Positions 1-8,733 are shown, counted from the stretch's first letter. The stretch: DNA of 64,000 bases from Ilumatobacteraceae bacterium (GCA_033344875.1 JAWPMO010000001.1:1-64000); one strand, 5' to 3'. Notes: generated by a model from the sequence alone, not told the origin. A program made the numbers and translations.

Positions 1-127
1 GCTCGTGCCGCTGATGGTCGTGGTGGTCGCTGCGGCGATCCAGTACGGCCGGGTCTTCGTGGTCGCGGCGACGGTGGCCGCGCTGTGTGCGGTCAACACG
101 CTGTATCAACTCGTGTCCGCGCTCTGA
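1..127 (+). CDS. C-terminal end of a membrane protein (partial)
   Basis: An open frame enters from the left edge (codons start at base 2) and stops at TGA 125-127. The 41 visible residues form one or two hydrophobic stretches rich in Val and Ala (LMVVVVAAAI, then VFVVAATVAALC) ending in LVSAL, as expected for the last membrane helix of a multi-pass protein. The next genes are glycosyltransferases, so a polysaccharide exporter, polymerase or membrane glycosyltransferase is plausible. The fragment is too short to name a family. Confidence 0.55.
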   Translation, partial: LVPLMVVVVAAAIQYGRVFVVAATVAALCAVNTLYQLVSAL

Positions 128-160
128 TCCGTGTGTCCCGGGCGGGTGTATCGCCGCCGG

Positions 161-166
161 TACACT
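161..166 (+). promoter_or_regulatory. -10 box (TACACT), leaderless promoter
   Basis: TACACT lies 8 nt before the ATG at 175 with no Shine-Dalgarno sequence between. This is the TANNNT-to-start spacing seen repeatedly in this window and implies transcription starting at or next to the start codon. Confidence 0.5.
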
Positions 167-174
167 CGCCGACG

Positions 175-477
175 ATGGCCGAATCAGAGATCGACGACGA
201 CCCGGCTGCGTTGCGAGCCGAGATCGACCGCCTGCGTGAGCTGGTCGGGCCGTCCGAACAGAGCTACGCCGACCTCCGCCACGAACTGCTGGCCGCTCGC
301 GACGCGGCCCGCGGCGCCGAGGCCACAGCCGGCAGCCTCCGCGGGCAGATGGCCGAGCTGCACGTGGCGCTCGACCGGGCGCAACAAGACCAGGAGCACT
401 TCCAGAAGACCGTGTTCAGCGCGATCCGGTTCGGGCGCCGGCGTGTCGGACGGGCCATGCGCTCGCGCCTGCTGTGA
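175..477 (+). CDS. Small coiled-coil protein in glycosyltransferase cluster
   Basis: A 100-residue protein (MAESEIDDD...) of unknown function. Residues 10-85 are charged and helical with heptad-like Leu/Ala spacing (AALRAEIDRLRELV, ELHVALDRAQQDQEHF), predicting a coiled coil. The C-terminus is very basic (RFGRRRVGRAMRSRLL) and could bind membrane or nucleic acid. The start at 175 is preferred to upstream in-frame ATGs because a -10 box sits 8 nt before it. It ends 8 bases before the first glycosyltransferase and is probably co-transcribed with it. A second small helical protein sits between glycosyltransferases at 3343-3663, suggesting scaffold or length-control roles; that is inference. Confidence 0.65.
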   Translation: MAESEIDDDPAALRAEIDRLRELVGPSEQSYADLRHELLAARDAARGAEATAGSLRGQMAELHVALDRAQQDQEHFQKTVFSAIRFGRRRVGRAMRSRLL

Positions 478-485
478 GCTGACCG

Positions 486-2153
486 ATGGCCCCACGCATC
501 TCGGTCCTGACGACCGTGTTCGACCCCGAACGCGAACATCTCGAGGCGTGCCTCCGGTCGGTGGCCGACCAGGAGTTCACCGATTGGGAACACGTGCTCG
601 TCGACGACGCCTCGACGAAGCCGTGGGTCGCGGACGTGCTCGCCGACGCTGCCAGGGCGGACCCGAGGGTGCGCCTCGTCACGCGAACGGCGAACGGCGG
701 CATCGTCGCCGCCGGCACGGACGCTCTCGCGGCGGCAACCGGGGAGTGGGTGGCACTGATCGACCACGACGACGAACTCGAACCGACCGCGCTGGCAGCG
801 ATGCTCGCCGCGGTCGGTGACGACACCGACGTCGTGTACAGCGATCACGATCTGCTGCGGGCCGACGGTCGCTACGCGTCGCCGTCCTACAAGCCCGACT
901 TCTCGCCCGAACGGCTGCGCAGCCAGAACTACATCACCCACTTCCTGATGGCGCGACGTGCACTGGTCGAGCAGGTTGGCGGGTTCCGGCAGGGGTTCGA
1001 CGGAGCACAAGACCACGACCTGGTCCTCCGTCTCACCGAGCAGGCCCGGCAGGTGACGCACGTGCCGCAGGTGCTCTACCACTGGCGTCAGTCGCCAGCG
1101 AGCGTCACCTCCGACAGCGCCAACAAGCGCTGGGCATTCGACGCCGGTGTGCGTGCGGTGGGCGACCACTGTCGCCGGGTCGGCATTGACGCCACCGTCG
1201 AACACACCGAACACGACGGCTGCTACCGGGTCGACCGTCACCTCGCCGACCAGCCGCTGGTGAGCGTGGTGATTCCCACTCGTGGATCATCCGGGCGGGT
1301 GTGGGGCGTCTCCCGGGTGTTCGTCGTCGATGCCGTCCGCAGCATCCTCGAGACGTCGAGCTACACCAACCTCGAGTTCGTGATCGTCCACGACACCGTC
1401 ACACCCGAGCCGGTCATGCAGGCGCTCGACCGACTCCTCGGCGACCGCCTCGTGGCGGTCCGGTACGACCGCCCGACGTTCAATTTCTCGGAGAAGATGA
1501 ACATCGGCGTGCTGCACGCCGGCGGAGATCTCCTGCTCCTGCTCAACGACGACACCGAACTGATCGAGCCCGACAGCATCGGTGAACTGGTGGGGTTGCT
1601 CGCCGACGACGACGTCGCGATGGCCGGCGGCAAGTTGCTGTTCGAGGACGGCACGCTCCAGCACGGCGGTCACGTCTACCACCACGACCTGATGCACATC
1701 TGTTTCGGATGGAGCGGCGACTCGCCGGGGCCGTGGCCGCTCCGCCCGCTCGCGGTGGCCCGTGAGTGCAGCGGCGTCACCGCGGCCGCCTCGCTCCTGA
1801 AGCGGTCGGTCTTCGACGAGGTCGGCGGCTTCCCCGAGGCCCTCCCGCTCAATTACAACGACGTCGATCTGTGCCTCAAGATCCGCGACCTCGGACACCG
1901 GATCGTCTGGACGCCGTGGGCCTCGTGGTACCACTTCGAGAGCCGGACGCGGGACAGCGTGCTCCAACCCGAGGAGTACCAGTTCATCAACCAGCGGTGG
2001 CACACCGAGATCAACAACGACCCGTACTACAACGTGAATCTCGCGCCGAACCGCAACGACTGGCTCGAACGGCCCTTGCGGTCGGGTGCCCCGCCGATCG
2101 AGACCCGGCCGAACGCCGTCCGGCGACTCGTCGCCCGGCTCCGAGGTCGGTGA
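486..2153 (+). CDS. Two-domain family 2 glycosyltransferase
   Basis: A 555-residue cytoplasmic enzyme with two GT-A (GT2) domains in tandem. Domain 1 opens with RISVLTTVFDPEREHLEACL and carries a DHDDE metal/nucleotide motif near residue 93. Domain 2 opens near residue 258 with LVSVVIPTRGSSG and carries LLNDDTEL near 355, followed by an acceptor-side segment (NYNDVDLCLKIRDLG). Such double-headed GT2 proteins usually add sugars to a lipid-linked O-antigen or exopolysaccharide chain. The donor sugars cannot be read from sequence. It follows the small coiled-coil gene by 8 bases and ends a few bases before the next glycosyltransferase, so one operon is likely. Confidence 0.88.
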   Translation: MAPRISVLTTVFDPEREHLEACLRSVADQEFTDWEHVLVDDASTKPWVADVLADAARADPRVRLVTRTANGGIVAAGTDALAAATGEWVALIDHDDELEPTALAAMLAAVGDDTDVVYSDHDLLRADGRYASPSYKPDFSPERLRSQNYITHFLMARRALVEQVGGFRQGFDGAQDHDLVLRLTEQARQVTHVPQVLYHWRQSPASVTSDSANKRWAFDAGVRAVGDHCRRVGIDATVEHTEHDGCYRVDRHLADQPLVSVVIPTRGSSGRVWGVSRVFVVDAVRSILETSSYTNLEFVIVHDTVTPEPVMQALDRLLGDRLVAVRYDRPTFNFSEKMNIGVLHAGGDLLLLLNDDTELIEPDSIGELVGLLADDDVAMAGGKLLFEDGTLQHGGHVYHHDLMHICFGWSGDSPGPWPLRPLAVARECSGVTAAASLLKRSVFDEVGGFPEALPLNYNDVDLCLKIRDLGHRIVWTPWASWYHFESRTRDSVLQPEEYQFINQRWHTEINNDPYYNVNLAPNRNDWLERPLRSGAPPIETRPNAVRRLVARLRGR

Positions 2154-2157
2154 GGTG

Positions 2158-3294
2158 ATGGCCGGCCGATGGTGGGCGGCGATCCGGCGCCGGCTCGTGA
2201 GCGTCCGGTCCGCTGAACGTGCTCCTCACGGCGTCAACGTCGTCGGCTACCTCGATGCGACGAGCGGGCTGGGGGAGCGGGCGCGCGAACTCGCCGCGAC
2301 GCTCCGGTCCGGCGGCGTGGCGGTCAGCGAGTGGTCGGTGCCCGCGACCGGCGGGCCGGCCGCGACGCACGAGCGTCCGGTCGTCTACGACACGACGATC
2401 GCGGTGGTGACGGCGGTGCAGCTCGCCGACGTGACGCAACGTGTGCCGGCGCCGTTCGAGCGAGCCGCATCGACGGTCGGCTACTTCTTCTGGGAGCTCG
2501 CCGACGTGCCCGACGAACAGCAGTGGGGCATCGGGCTCGTCGACGAGATCTGGGCGCCGACGCAGTTCGTCGCCGACGCCTATCGAGCCGCGACCGCGGT
2601 CCCGGTTCGCGACGTGCCGCTCCCGTTGCCGGATCCGCACCGCCCGCCCGTCGGCTCGAACGGTGATCGCCGTGGTGGGGCCGAGTCGCGACTCGACGTG
2701 CTGGTGGCGTTCGACTTCCTGAGCGTGATGGAACGCAAGCATCCACTGGGTGCGATCGAGGCGTTCCGACGTGCGTTCCCCGCCGGCGAAGCGGTGCGCC
2801 TCACGGTCAAGACGATCAACGGCGCCGAGCGGCCTGAACAGCTCGATCGCATCAGGGCGGCGATCCGCGACGACGACCGGATCGAGCTGCGCGACGAGCG
2901 GTGCAGCAGGGAGGCGTTGAACGAGTTGACCGCATCGTCCGATGTGCTGCTCAGCCTCCACCGGTCGGAGGGACTCGGTCTGCACCTCGCCGAAGCGATG
3001 GCGCTCGGGACGATGGTCGTCGCGAGCCGCTACGGCGGCAGTCTCGACCTGATGGACGACGAGTGCGCGGCCCTGGTCGACGTCCGACTGATCGAGGTCC
3101 GTGACGGCGAAGGGGCGTACGCAGCCCCGGCACGGTGGGCGGACCCCGACCTCGACCATGCGGCGCGCCTGCTCCGGCGTGCCGCCGATGAACCGGCGTG
3201 GCGCGAGTCGCTCGCTCGACGGGCCAGGGAGCGGATCGCCGAGTCGCCGTCGCGCGAGGAGATCGGCGCTAACCTCGCCCGCATCCTGTCGTGA
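2158..3294 (+). CDS. GT-B family glycosyltransferase (GT4-like)
   Basis: A 378-residue GT-B glycosyltransferase. The N-terminal half begins GVNVVGYLDATSGLGERARE, a signature of sugar transferases in exopolysaccharide clusters, followed by YFFWELADVPDEQ. The C-terminal half carries the donor-binding segment SEGLGLHLAEAMALGTMVV with its paired glutamates (EX7E). The ATG at 2158 is chosen: it lies 5 nt after the upstream stop, and the alternative upstream frame runs through the preceding gene. The sugar specificity is unknown. It belongs to the plus-strand polysaccharide operon. Confidence 0.85.
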   Translation: MAGRWWAAIRRRLVSVRSAERAPHGVNVVGYLDATSGLGERARELAATLRSGGVAVSEWSVPATGGPAATHERPVVYDTTIAVVTAVQLADVTQRVPAPFERAASTVGYFFWELADVPDEQQWGIGLVDEIWAPTQFVADAYRAATAVPVRDVPLPLPDPHRPPVGSNGDRRGGAESRLDVLVAFDFLSVMERKHPLGAIEAFRRAFPAGEAVRLTVKTINGAERPEQLDRIRAAIRDDDRIELRDERCSREALNELTASSDVLLSLHRSEGLGLHLAEAMALGTMVVASRYGGSLDLMDDECAALVDVRLIEVRDGEGAYAAPARWADPDLDHAARLLRRAADEPAWRESLARRARERIAESPSREEIGANLARILS

Positions 3295-3342
3295 TGCGGT
3301 CGTGGCATCCGGACAGCCACCTCGATCCATGAGCACCTTCGC

Positions 3343-3663
3343 ATGAGCGTCCCGTCCGTCCGCCGAGTGGCCCGTGGGGCGACCTCGCCGCTGCGTGAGT
3401 TCTTCAACCAGCACTTCGAGATGGTCAAGGCCGAGATCCGGTCGGTCGACGCCGGTGCCGAGTTGCCGGCGCTCCAGGCGGTCATCGCCGATCTCGAGGC
3501 CGATCTGGTCGAGCAGTCGCTCCACCACGCCCGGGTCCTGTCGCGGCTGCGGGCCGATGTCGGCGCGCTCGACCAGCGCATCGTCGAGCTCGAACGCCTC
3601 ATCGGACGGCTGACCGACGTGGTCGCGGCGGCCATGCTCGACGACGCTCCCGACGAGAGCTGA
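3343..3663 (+). CDS. Small helical coiled-coil protein
   Basis: A 106-residue protein of unknown function (MSVPSVRRVARGATSPLREF). Residues 15-95 are predicted to be almost entirely helical, with long runs of charged and Leu/Ile heptads (DLEADLVEQSLHHARVLSRL, LDQRIVELERLIGRL), so a coiled coil is likely. There is no signal peptide or membrane span. It lies 48 bases after one glycosyltransferase and 7 bases before the next. Like the protein at 175-477 it looks like a structural partner of the polysaccharide machinery rather than an enzyme. Confidence 0.65.
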   Translation: MSVPSVRRVARGATSPLREFFNQHFEMVKAEIRSVDAGAELPALQAVIADLEADLVEQSLHHARVLSRLRADVGALDQRIVELERLIGRLTDVVAAAMLDDAPDES

Positions 3664-3670
3664 TCCGGCG

Positions 3671-5266
3671 ATGATCGCGTTCGATCTCCAGGCGATGCAG
3701 AGCATCGGCAACAGTGAGCGCGGGATCGCCCGGTATGTCACCGAGGTCGTGCGCCACCTGGTCGACGGCCCGCACCGCGATCGGGTCGACCTGTTTCTGT
3801 GGAACGACCGCATGCCCCGCCCCGAGCGCCTCGACGAACTCGGTCTCGGCGACCGACTCCGCTCGTTCTCCGACGTCGCCGGTCGTGACGTCGACGTGCT
3901 GCACGTCAACTCGCCGTTCGAGCTGCCGAGTATCGTCGACCAGTTCCCGCCGGTCCGAGCCCGTCATCTGGTCACGACCTGCTACGACCTGATCCCGTAC
4001 CTGTTCCCGGAGCACTACATCGCCCAGCGGTTCGCCAGCGCGGCGTACCGGCGCCGGTTGGGCGTGATCGCCACGTCCGATGCCGTGGTGACCGACTCGC
4101 AGTCGGCCGCGGACGACGTCGTCCGCCACCTGGGGGTCGACGCCGAGCGGGTCACGGTGCTGGGCGCCGGCGTGTCGTCCCAGTTCCGACCGCCCGCCGA
4201 GCCGCTCGCCGACCGCATCGCCGGGCTCCGTCGGGAATGGCCCGGTCTCAGCGCCCGCTACGTCCTCGTGCCGACGGCCGCCGACTGGCGCAAGAACTCG
4301 CTCGGAGCGATCCAGGCGTTCGCCGGTCTGCCGCTTGAGGTCCGTCGCCGACATCAGCTGGTGCTGTTCTGCCGCCTCACCGACGACCAACGAGCCGATC
4401 TCGAATCGGCGGCCGACGCAGCCGGTGTCGGCGACCAGGTGCTGTTCACCGGGTTCGTGCCCGACGAACTGCTGGTCGCGCTCTACCAGAGCGCCGAGTT
4501 GGTGATGTTCCCGACCTATTACGAGGGGTTCGGCCTCCCGGTGCTCGAGGCGCGCCGATGCGGGGCCCGGGTCATCTGCAGCAACAATTCGTCGTTGCCC
4601 GAGGTGATCGTCGACGTCCGAGCCCGCTTCAACCCGTTCGACCCCGCCGACGTCACGGCGACCCTCCACCGGGCGCTCACCGACGAGGACCTGATCGGCG
4701 TGCTCGAACGGGTGCCGGAACCCGGTTTCACCTGGGACCTGGCGGTCGACCGGCTGATCGGGGTCTACGACCGACTGATGACCGACGTCCAGCGGCCGCC
4801 TGCATCGTCGCTCCCGGGAGATCCGCCCGAGGTCGCGAGCCGGATCGCGGTCGTCGGCCCGCTGATCCCCGAGCGGAGCGACGACGCCGCCCGGTTGCGT
4901 GAGCAGGTGCTGCACCCGCTCGTCGCCGACCCTCGGTTCGACGTGGCCGCCTTCGCAGCCCACCACCTTCCCGAGATCCTCGGCGACATCCCGTGCCCGA
5001 TCCGACCGTTCGCCGAGTTGGCGCTGGCGTGGGAGTCGGGCGATATCGACGCGATCGTGTACGCCGTCGGTGAGCAGCTGCCACGGGCGCAGCTCGCGGC
5101 GATGAGCCTGCTGCCCGGACACGTCGTGCTGCTGTCGGGCCCCCGGCCCGGCACACCGGAGGACCGGGCGCTGTCGACGCACGCTGCCGACGGCAGCGAC
5201 CTCGTCGACGGACTGTGGTCGGCGATCAGCGAATCGCGTCGGGCGGTCGCGGCTGCGACCACCTGA
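3671..5266 (+). CDS. GT-B glycosyltransferase with extra C-terminal half-domain
   Basis: A 531-residue protein. Residues 1-375 form a complete GT4-type transferase: N-terminal MIAFDLQAMQSIGNSERGIA, central SARYVLVPTAADWRKNS, then the donor-binding segment YYEGFGLPVLEARRCGARVI. Residues about 385-531 restart with SRIAVVGPLIPERSDD, which resembles the first Rossmann strand of a second GT-B enzyme, but the chain ends before any second donor-binding domain. Either the second transferase was truncated or the half-domain has an acceptor-binding role. The 3' end overlaps the convergent gene at 5226 by 41 bases. Confidence 0.82.
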   Translation: MIAFDLQAMQSIGNSERGIARYVTEVVRHLVDGPHRDRVDLFLWNDRMPRPERLDELGLGDRLRSFSDVAGRDVDVLHVNSPFELPSIVDQFPPVRARHLVTTCYDLIPYLFPEHYIAQRFASAAYRRRLGVIATSDAVVTDSQSAADDVVRHLGVDAERVTVLGAGVSSQFRPPAEPLADRIAGLRREWPGLSARYVLVPTAADWRKNSLGAIQAFAGLPLEVRRRHQLVLFCRLTDDQRADLESAADAAGVGDQVLFTGFVPDELLVALYQSAELVMFPTYYEGFGLPVLEARRCGARVICSNNSSLPEVIVDVRARFNPFDPADVTATLHRALTDEDLIGVLERVPEPGFTWDLAVDRLIGVYDRLMTDVQRPPASSLPGDPPEVASRIAVVGPLIPERSDDAARLREQVLHPLVADPRFDVAAFAAHHLPEILGDIPCPIRPFAELALAWESGDIDAIVYAVGEQLPRAQLAAMSLLPGHVVLLSGPRPGTPEDRALSTHAADGSDLVDGLWSAISESRRAVAAATT

Positions 5267-6065
5267 TCCGCGGGACACGGGCGAGGAGCTCGTCGCGCTG
5301 CGCCGACGTATCGGCGGCGAGGGAGGACCCGTGCGTGCCCATGCCGCGGTGGTGGACGACGGCCACGTCGGGTACGACGCGGAGGCCGCCGCCGAGCCGG
5401 CCGGCGCGCAGCGCGAACTCGACGTCTTCGTAATAGGCCGGGTGGAACGCGGCGTCGAACCCGCCGAGGCGTTCGTGCTCACTGCGATCGATCAGCCAGC
5501 ATGCGGCCGACGCGTAGTCGGGTTGCCGGTCGTCGCTGCCACCGAGTGACGACGGCGACGTGATGGGGGCCGTCGAACCGTCGGCGAACAGTACGTGGCC
5601 CGCCTCCTGTACCCGGCCGTCGGGCTCGATGAACACCGGAGCGACGATCGACGCGTCGCCGCCCAATTGGTCGATCAACGGGCGGATCCAGCCGGCGTGG
5701 ACGACGAGGTCGGGGTTCACGAAGGCGAGGATCCGGCCCGTTGCGTGCAGAGCGCCGAGCTCGCATCCGCCCGCGAACCCAAGGTTCCGGCCAGGTGACA
5801 CGATCCTGACCCCGGCGGTCGACAGCGCGAGTTCGTTGCGGGAGCGCCGGGCTGCGACGGGGTGCTCGTTGTCGACCACGATCACCTCGTAGTCGAGATC
5901 GACGTCGGCCATCGACTCGGCGATGGCGGCGATGGCGTCGACGACCAGCGGTCCGGTCCCGTAGGTCACGGTCACGAACGACACGTCGACGGGGCCGTCG
6001 GACGCAGGTATCCGAACGACCGGAGCCGCCGACCGGGTTGCGGTGGCGTGCCAGACGGCCGTCAC
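5226..6065 (-). CDS. Family 2 glycosyltransferase
   Basis: A 279-residue GT-A enzyme. It shows VSFVTVTYGTGPLVVDAIAA at the nucleotide-binding strand, VIVVDNEHP, GRNLGFAGGCELGA and the FVNPDLVV (DxD-like) segment, then the acceptor-side YYEDVEFALRAGRLG typical of rhamnosyl/galactofuranosyl-like GT2 enzymes. The start is a GTG whose last bases overlap the stop of the upstream gene (GTGA). It is the last gene of a minus-strand operon galE - 6062 gene - this gene. It converges on and overlaps the glycosyltransferase at 3671-5266. Confidence 0.85.
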   Translation of the reverse strand: MTAVWHATATRSAAPVVRIPASDGPVDVSFVTVTYGTGPLVVDAIAAIAESMADVDLDYEVIVVDNEHPVAARRSRNELALSTAGVRIVSPGRNLGFAGGCELGALHATGRILAFVNPDLVVHAGWIRPLIDQLGGDASIVAPVFIEPDGRVQEAGHVLFADGSTAPITSPSSLGGSDDRQPDYASAACWLIDRSEHERLGGFDAAFHPAYYEDVEFALRAGRLGGGLRVVPDVAVVHHRGMGTHGSSLAADTSAQRDELLARVPRIRWSQPRPPDAIR

Positions 6066-6823
6066 GCGGACGGCCCGCCCGTCGGATCGAGCTGGGCCCG
6101 GTCGAGCCGTTCGCCGAGCGAGTCGCGTTCGGCGGTGAGGAGCTCGATGCGTTCGAGCAACTCACGTTCGTTGCGCACGAGTTCGTCGTCGGCGTGCCGG
6201 AGCCGGCTCCGCAGCTCGATGTTCTCGGCTCGGAGCCGAGCGATCGTGATGGTCGTGTCGGTCGGGACCGCGGCGACCACATCGTCGAACCAGCGGTCGA
6301 TCGCTGCGACGGCGTCCGCCCCGGGCTCGAGACGCAGGGGGCGATGTGCCGGGTCGCTCGTGGCCGGGTCGGCTGCTGCCCGTACGACGAGCCAGAGATC
6401 GGTCGGCCGCGCCGGTGCCGGCAGCAGGTCGACGAGGAGTTCGTCGGTGAGTGCCGTCTCACCGGTCGGGAGCACGCCCAGGTGCTCCAGCATGCGCGAC
6501 CGCACGTCGGCTGCGTCGGGCTCGACGGTGCGTCCGAACAGTGCGACGAGGTGCGGCGCCCGCTCGCCCAGGTCGTCGATGTCGATCGTCGCGTCGACGT
6601 CGCCGGGCCACGCCGCGTGCGCCATGGGCAGCCATGGGCCGACCGTCTTGCCGTCGGTGCGCAGGTCGAGCGTGACGGGTCCCACCCGACGCTCGAGTTC
6701 GGCGCGAACGACGCGAGCTTCCATCTCGGCGATCGTGGGATCGGTCGAGGCGCCGGACGCACGCACGACCCCCAGCCGCAACGTTCCGGGGTCGTCGGCG
6801 TCGTTCGTGGTGTCGGGTGTCAT
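6062..6823 (-). CDS. Uncharacterised protein with C-terminal coiled coil
   Basis: A 253-residue soluble protein not assigned to a family. Residues 1-190 are mixed alpha/beta with no obvious catalytic motif (for example TLDLRTDGKTVGPWLPMAH and DLWLVVRAAADP). Residues 200-250 are a charged helix with heptad character (AENIELRSRLRHADDELV, ERIELLTAERDSLGERLDRA). It sits between galE and a GT2 gene and overlaps the latter by four bases, so it is translated together with envelope-sugar enzymes. A role as partner or regulator of a glycosyltransferase is inferred from context only. Confidence 0.6.
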   Translation of the reverse strand: MTPDTTNDADDPGTLRLGVVRASGASTDPTIAEMEARVVRAELERRVGPVTLDLRTDGKTVGPWLPMAHAAWPGDVDATIDIDDLGERAPHLVALFGRTVEPDAADVRSRMLEHLGVLPTGETALTDELLVDLLPAPARPTDLWLVVRAAADPATSDPAHRPLRLEPGADAVAAIDRWFDDVVAAVPTDTTITIARLRAENIELRSRLRHADDELVRNERELLERIELLTAERDSLGERLDRAQLDPTGGPSA

Positions 6824-6851
6824 GGCGCTCCGATCGTGGTGTCGCCGGTGT

Positions 6852-7844
6852 TCAGCCGGCGTGTTCGGCCGTCAGCTGGCGTTCGTGCCACCGGTAGGCG
6901 GTCTCGACGATCTCCGTGAGACCGTACTTGGCCTGCCAACCGAGCACGGACTCCGCGGTGGACGTGTCGGCGAACGTGGTGACCGGATCGCCGGGGCGGC
7001 GATCGACGTACTCGTGCGGGACGGGCCGTCCGGCGACCGACTCGATCGCGTCGAGCACCTGCTTGATCGACGACCCGACACCCGTGCCGACGTTGACGGC
7101 GGTGGTGGCTCCGCCGTTGCCGAGGTAGTCGATCGCCGCGAGGTGTGCCGCGGCCAGATCGTCGACGTGGATGTAGTCGCGGATACAGGTCCCGTCGGGT
7201 GTCGGGTAGTCGTCGCCGTAGATCTGCAGCGGTGCGCCACCGGTGAGCAGCGCCCGGATCGCCACCGGGATCAGGTTGAGCGCGTAGGTCCAGTCCTCGC
7301 CGATGCGGGCGTCGAAGCTCGCTCCGGCGGCGTTGAAGTAGCGAAGGCTGACACTGCGCAGTCCGTGGATCTCGCCGTACCAGTGCAGGACCCGCTCGAC
7401 GATCGCCTTCGTCTCGGCGTACACGGACTCGGGAGCGATCGCCTGGCCCTCGTCGACGGGTACCCGCTCGGGAGTGCCGTAGACCGAACACGACGACGAG
7501 AACACGATTCGGTCGACGCCGCCCCGCCGGATGCCGTCGAGGAGTCGAACGGTGTTGTCGACGTTGTTGTGGAAGTACTTGGCCGGCTCGACCATGGACT
7601 CGCCGACGTTCTTGTACGCCGCGAAGTGGACCACGGTGTCGACGTCGTGCTCGCGGCAGGTCTGCGCGACGAGGTCGCTGTCACCGATGTCGCCGACCAC
7701 CAGCTCGGCGTCGATCACGGCGTCGGCGGTGCTCAGCTCGAGCGAGTCGAGCACGACGACCCGGCGATCGGCCGCCCGGAGTGCACGAACGGTGTGGGCG
7801 CCGATGTATCCGGCGCCGCCGGTGACGAGAGTCGCAGGAGACAT
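6852..7844 (-). CDS. galE: UDP-glucose 4-epimerase
   Basis: A 330-residue extended SDR enzyme interconverting UDP-glucose and UDP-galactose with bound NAD. The N-terminal nucleotide motif is TGGAGYIG (residues 7-14), then the Ser of FSSSCSVYG and the catalytic pair in VYAETKAIVE (YxxxK). GalE-type substrate segments follow (RYFNAAGAS, IYGDDYPTPDGTCIRDYIHV). Length matches bacterial GalE. It heads a minus-strand operon with 6062-6823 and the GT2 gene at 5226, so it probably supplies UDP-galactose for the polysaccharide. The start codon lies 8 nt from a TACAGT -10 box that overlaps the -10 box of the divergent gene. Confidence 0.93.
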   Translation of the reverse strand: MSPATLVTGGAGYIGAHTVRALRAADRRVVVLDSLELSTADAVIDAELVVGDIGDSDLVAQTCREHDVDTVVHFAAYKNVGESMVEPAKYFHNNVDNTVRLLDGIRRGGVDRIVFSSSCSVYGTPERVPVDEGQAIAPESVYAETKAIVERVLHWYGEIHGLRSVSLRYFNAAGASFDARIGEDWTYALNLIPVAIRALLTGGAPLQIYGDDYPTPDGTCIRDYIHVDDLAAAHLAAIDYLGNGGATTAVNVGTGVGSSIKQVLDAIESVAGRPVPHEYVDRRPGDPVTTFADTSTAESVLGWQAKYGLTEIVETAYRWHERQLTAEHAG

Positions 7845-7852
7845 GGCGGTGC

Positions 7853-7862
7853 ACTGTACCGT
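7853..7862. promoter_or_regulatory. Overlapping divergent -10 boxes (galE and GT2)
   Basis: On the minus strand TACAGT (7858-7853) lies 8 nt from the galE ATG. On the plus strand TACCGT (7857-7862) lies 7 nt from the GTG at 7870. The boxes share two bases within only 25 bp of intergenic DNA. Neither has a clear -35. Confidence 0.5.
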
Positions 7863-7869
7863 TCGACGC

Positions 7870-8733
7870 GTGTACGCCGCCGTCGTCGTGACCTACTCGG
7901 CACCCGCCGAGGTGCTCGACCGGTGTCTGCGCTCGGTCGTCGACGCCGGCGGCATCGATCGCATCGTGGTGGTCGACAACGGCGGGCGGGCGGTCGTCTC
8001 CGACGACCTCGCCGACAGGGTCGAGCTGATCGTGCTGGACAACCCGGGCTACGGCGCGGCGGCCAACCGGGGGTTCACCGCGGTCGCCGACGCCACGGCG
8101 ATCGCGCTGCTCAACGACGACGTCGTCGTGCAGCCCGGCTGGTTCCCTCCGCTCGCCGATCGCCTGGCGGCGCCTCACGTGGGGGCGGCGCAGCCGATGC
8201 TGGTCGGTGCCGACCACGCGGTCGTGACCAGCCTCGGTGTCGAGCTCGACCGGTTCGGCGCCGGATCCGACATCGGCGACGGGGCGCCGGTCCCTGCCGA
8301 CCGGTCGGCGAGCGACCTCGACATCTTCAACGGAGGCGCCGTCGTGTTCGACCCACGCTTCCTCCGAGCGACCGGGGGGTTCGACGAGTCGTTCTTTCTG
8401 TACTACGAGGACGTCGACCTGGCGTTGCGCGGGCGACGCATCGGGTGGAGGTATGTGCTCGTGCCCGAATCGGTGGTCGAGCACCGACGGGGGACGTCGA
8501 CGGGCGCCGACACCGAGGGCACGCGGTTCCATCAGGAGCGCAACCGGCTGTGGACGGCGTTCCGGTTCGGCGCACCGACCACCATCGTGCGTGCACTGTG
8601 GCTCTCGATCCGGCGGCTGCGTCGTGCGCCGCGGTCGGTGCACCGCCGGGCGCTGCTGGCAGGGTTGTCGGGGGCGCCGCGGCGACTGGTGCGGCGGGTC
8701 AGAGCCCCTGGTACACGAACGGCACGTCGCTGA
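7870..8733 (+). CDS. Family 2 glycosyltransferase
   Basis: A 287-residue GT-A enzyme beginning VYAAVVVTYSAPAEVLDRCL. It has the VVVDNGG strand, the NPGYGAAANRGF donor loop, ALLNDDVVVQPGW (DxD-like) and the FYYEDVDLALR-type acceptor motif (FFLYYEDVDLALRGRRIGW). The GTG at 7870 is chosen because a TACCGT box sits 7 nt upstream; an in-frame ATG at 7843 overlaps the galE start and is less likely. It resembles rhamnosyltransferase-like GT2 enzymes. The last 35 bases overlap the convergent small membrane protein gene at 8699. Confidence 0.83.
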   Translation: MYAAVVVTYSAPAEVLDRCLRSVVDAGGIDRIVVVDNGGRAVVSDDLADRVELIVLDNPGYGAAANRGFTAVADATAIALLNDDVVVQPGWFPPLADRLAAPHVGAAQPMLVGADHAVVTSLGVELDRFGAGSDIGDGAPVPADRSASDLDIFNGGAVVFDPRFLRATGGFDESFFLYYEDVDLALRGRRIGWRYVLVPESVVEHRRGTSTGADTEGTRFHQERNRLWTAFRFGAPTTIVRALWLSIRRLRRAPRSVHRRALLAGLSGAPRRLVRRVRAPGTRTARR

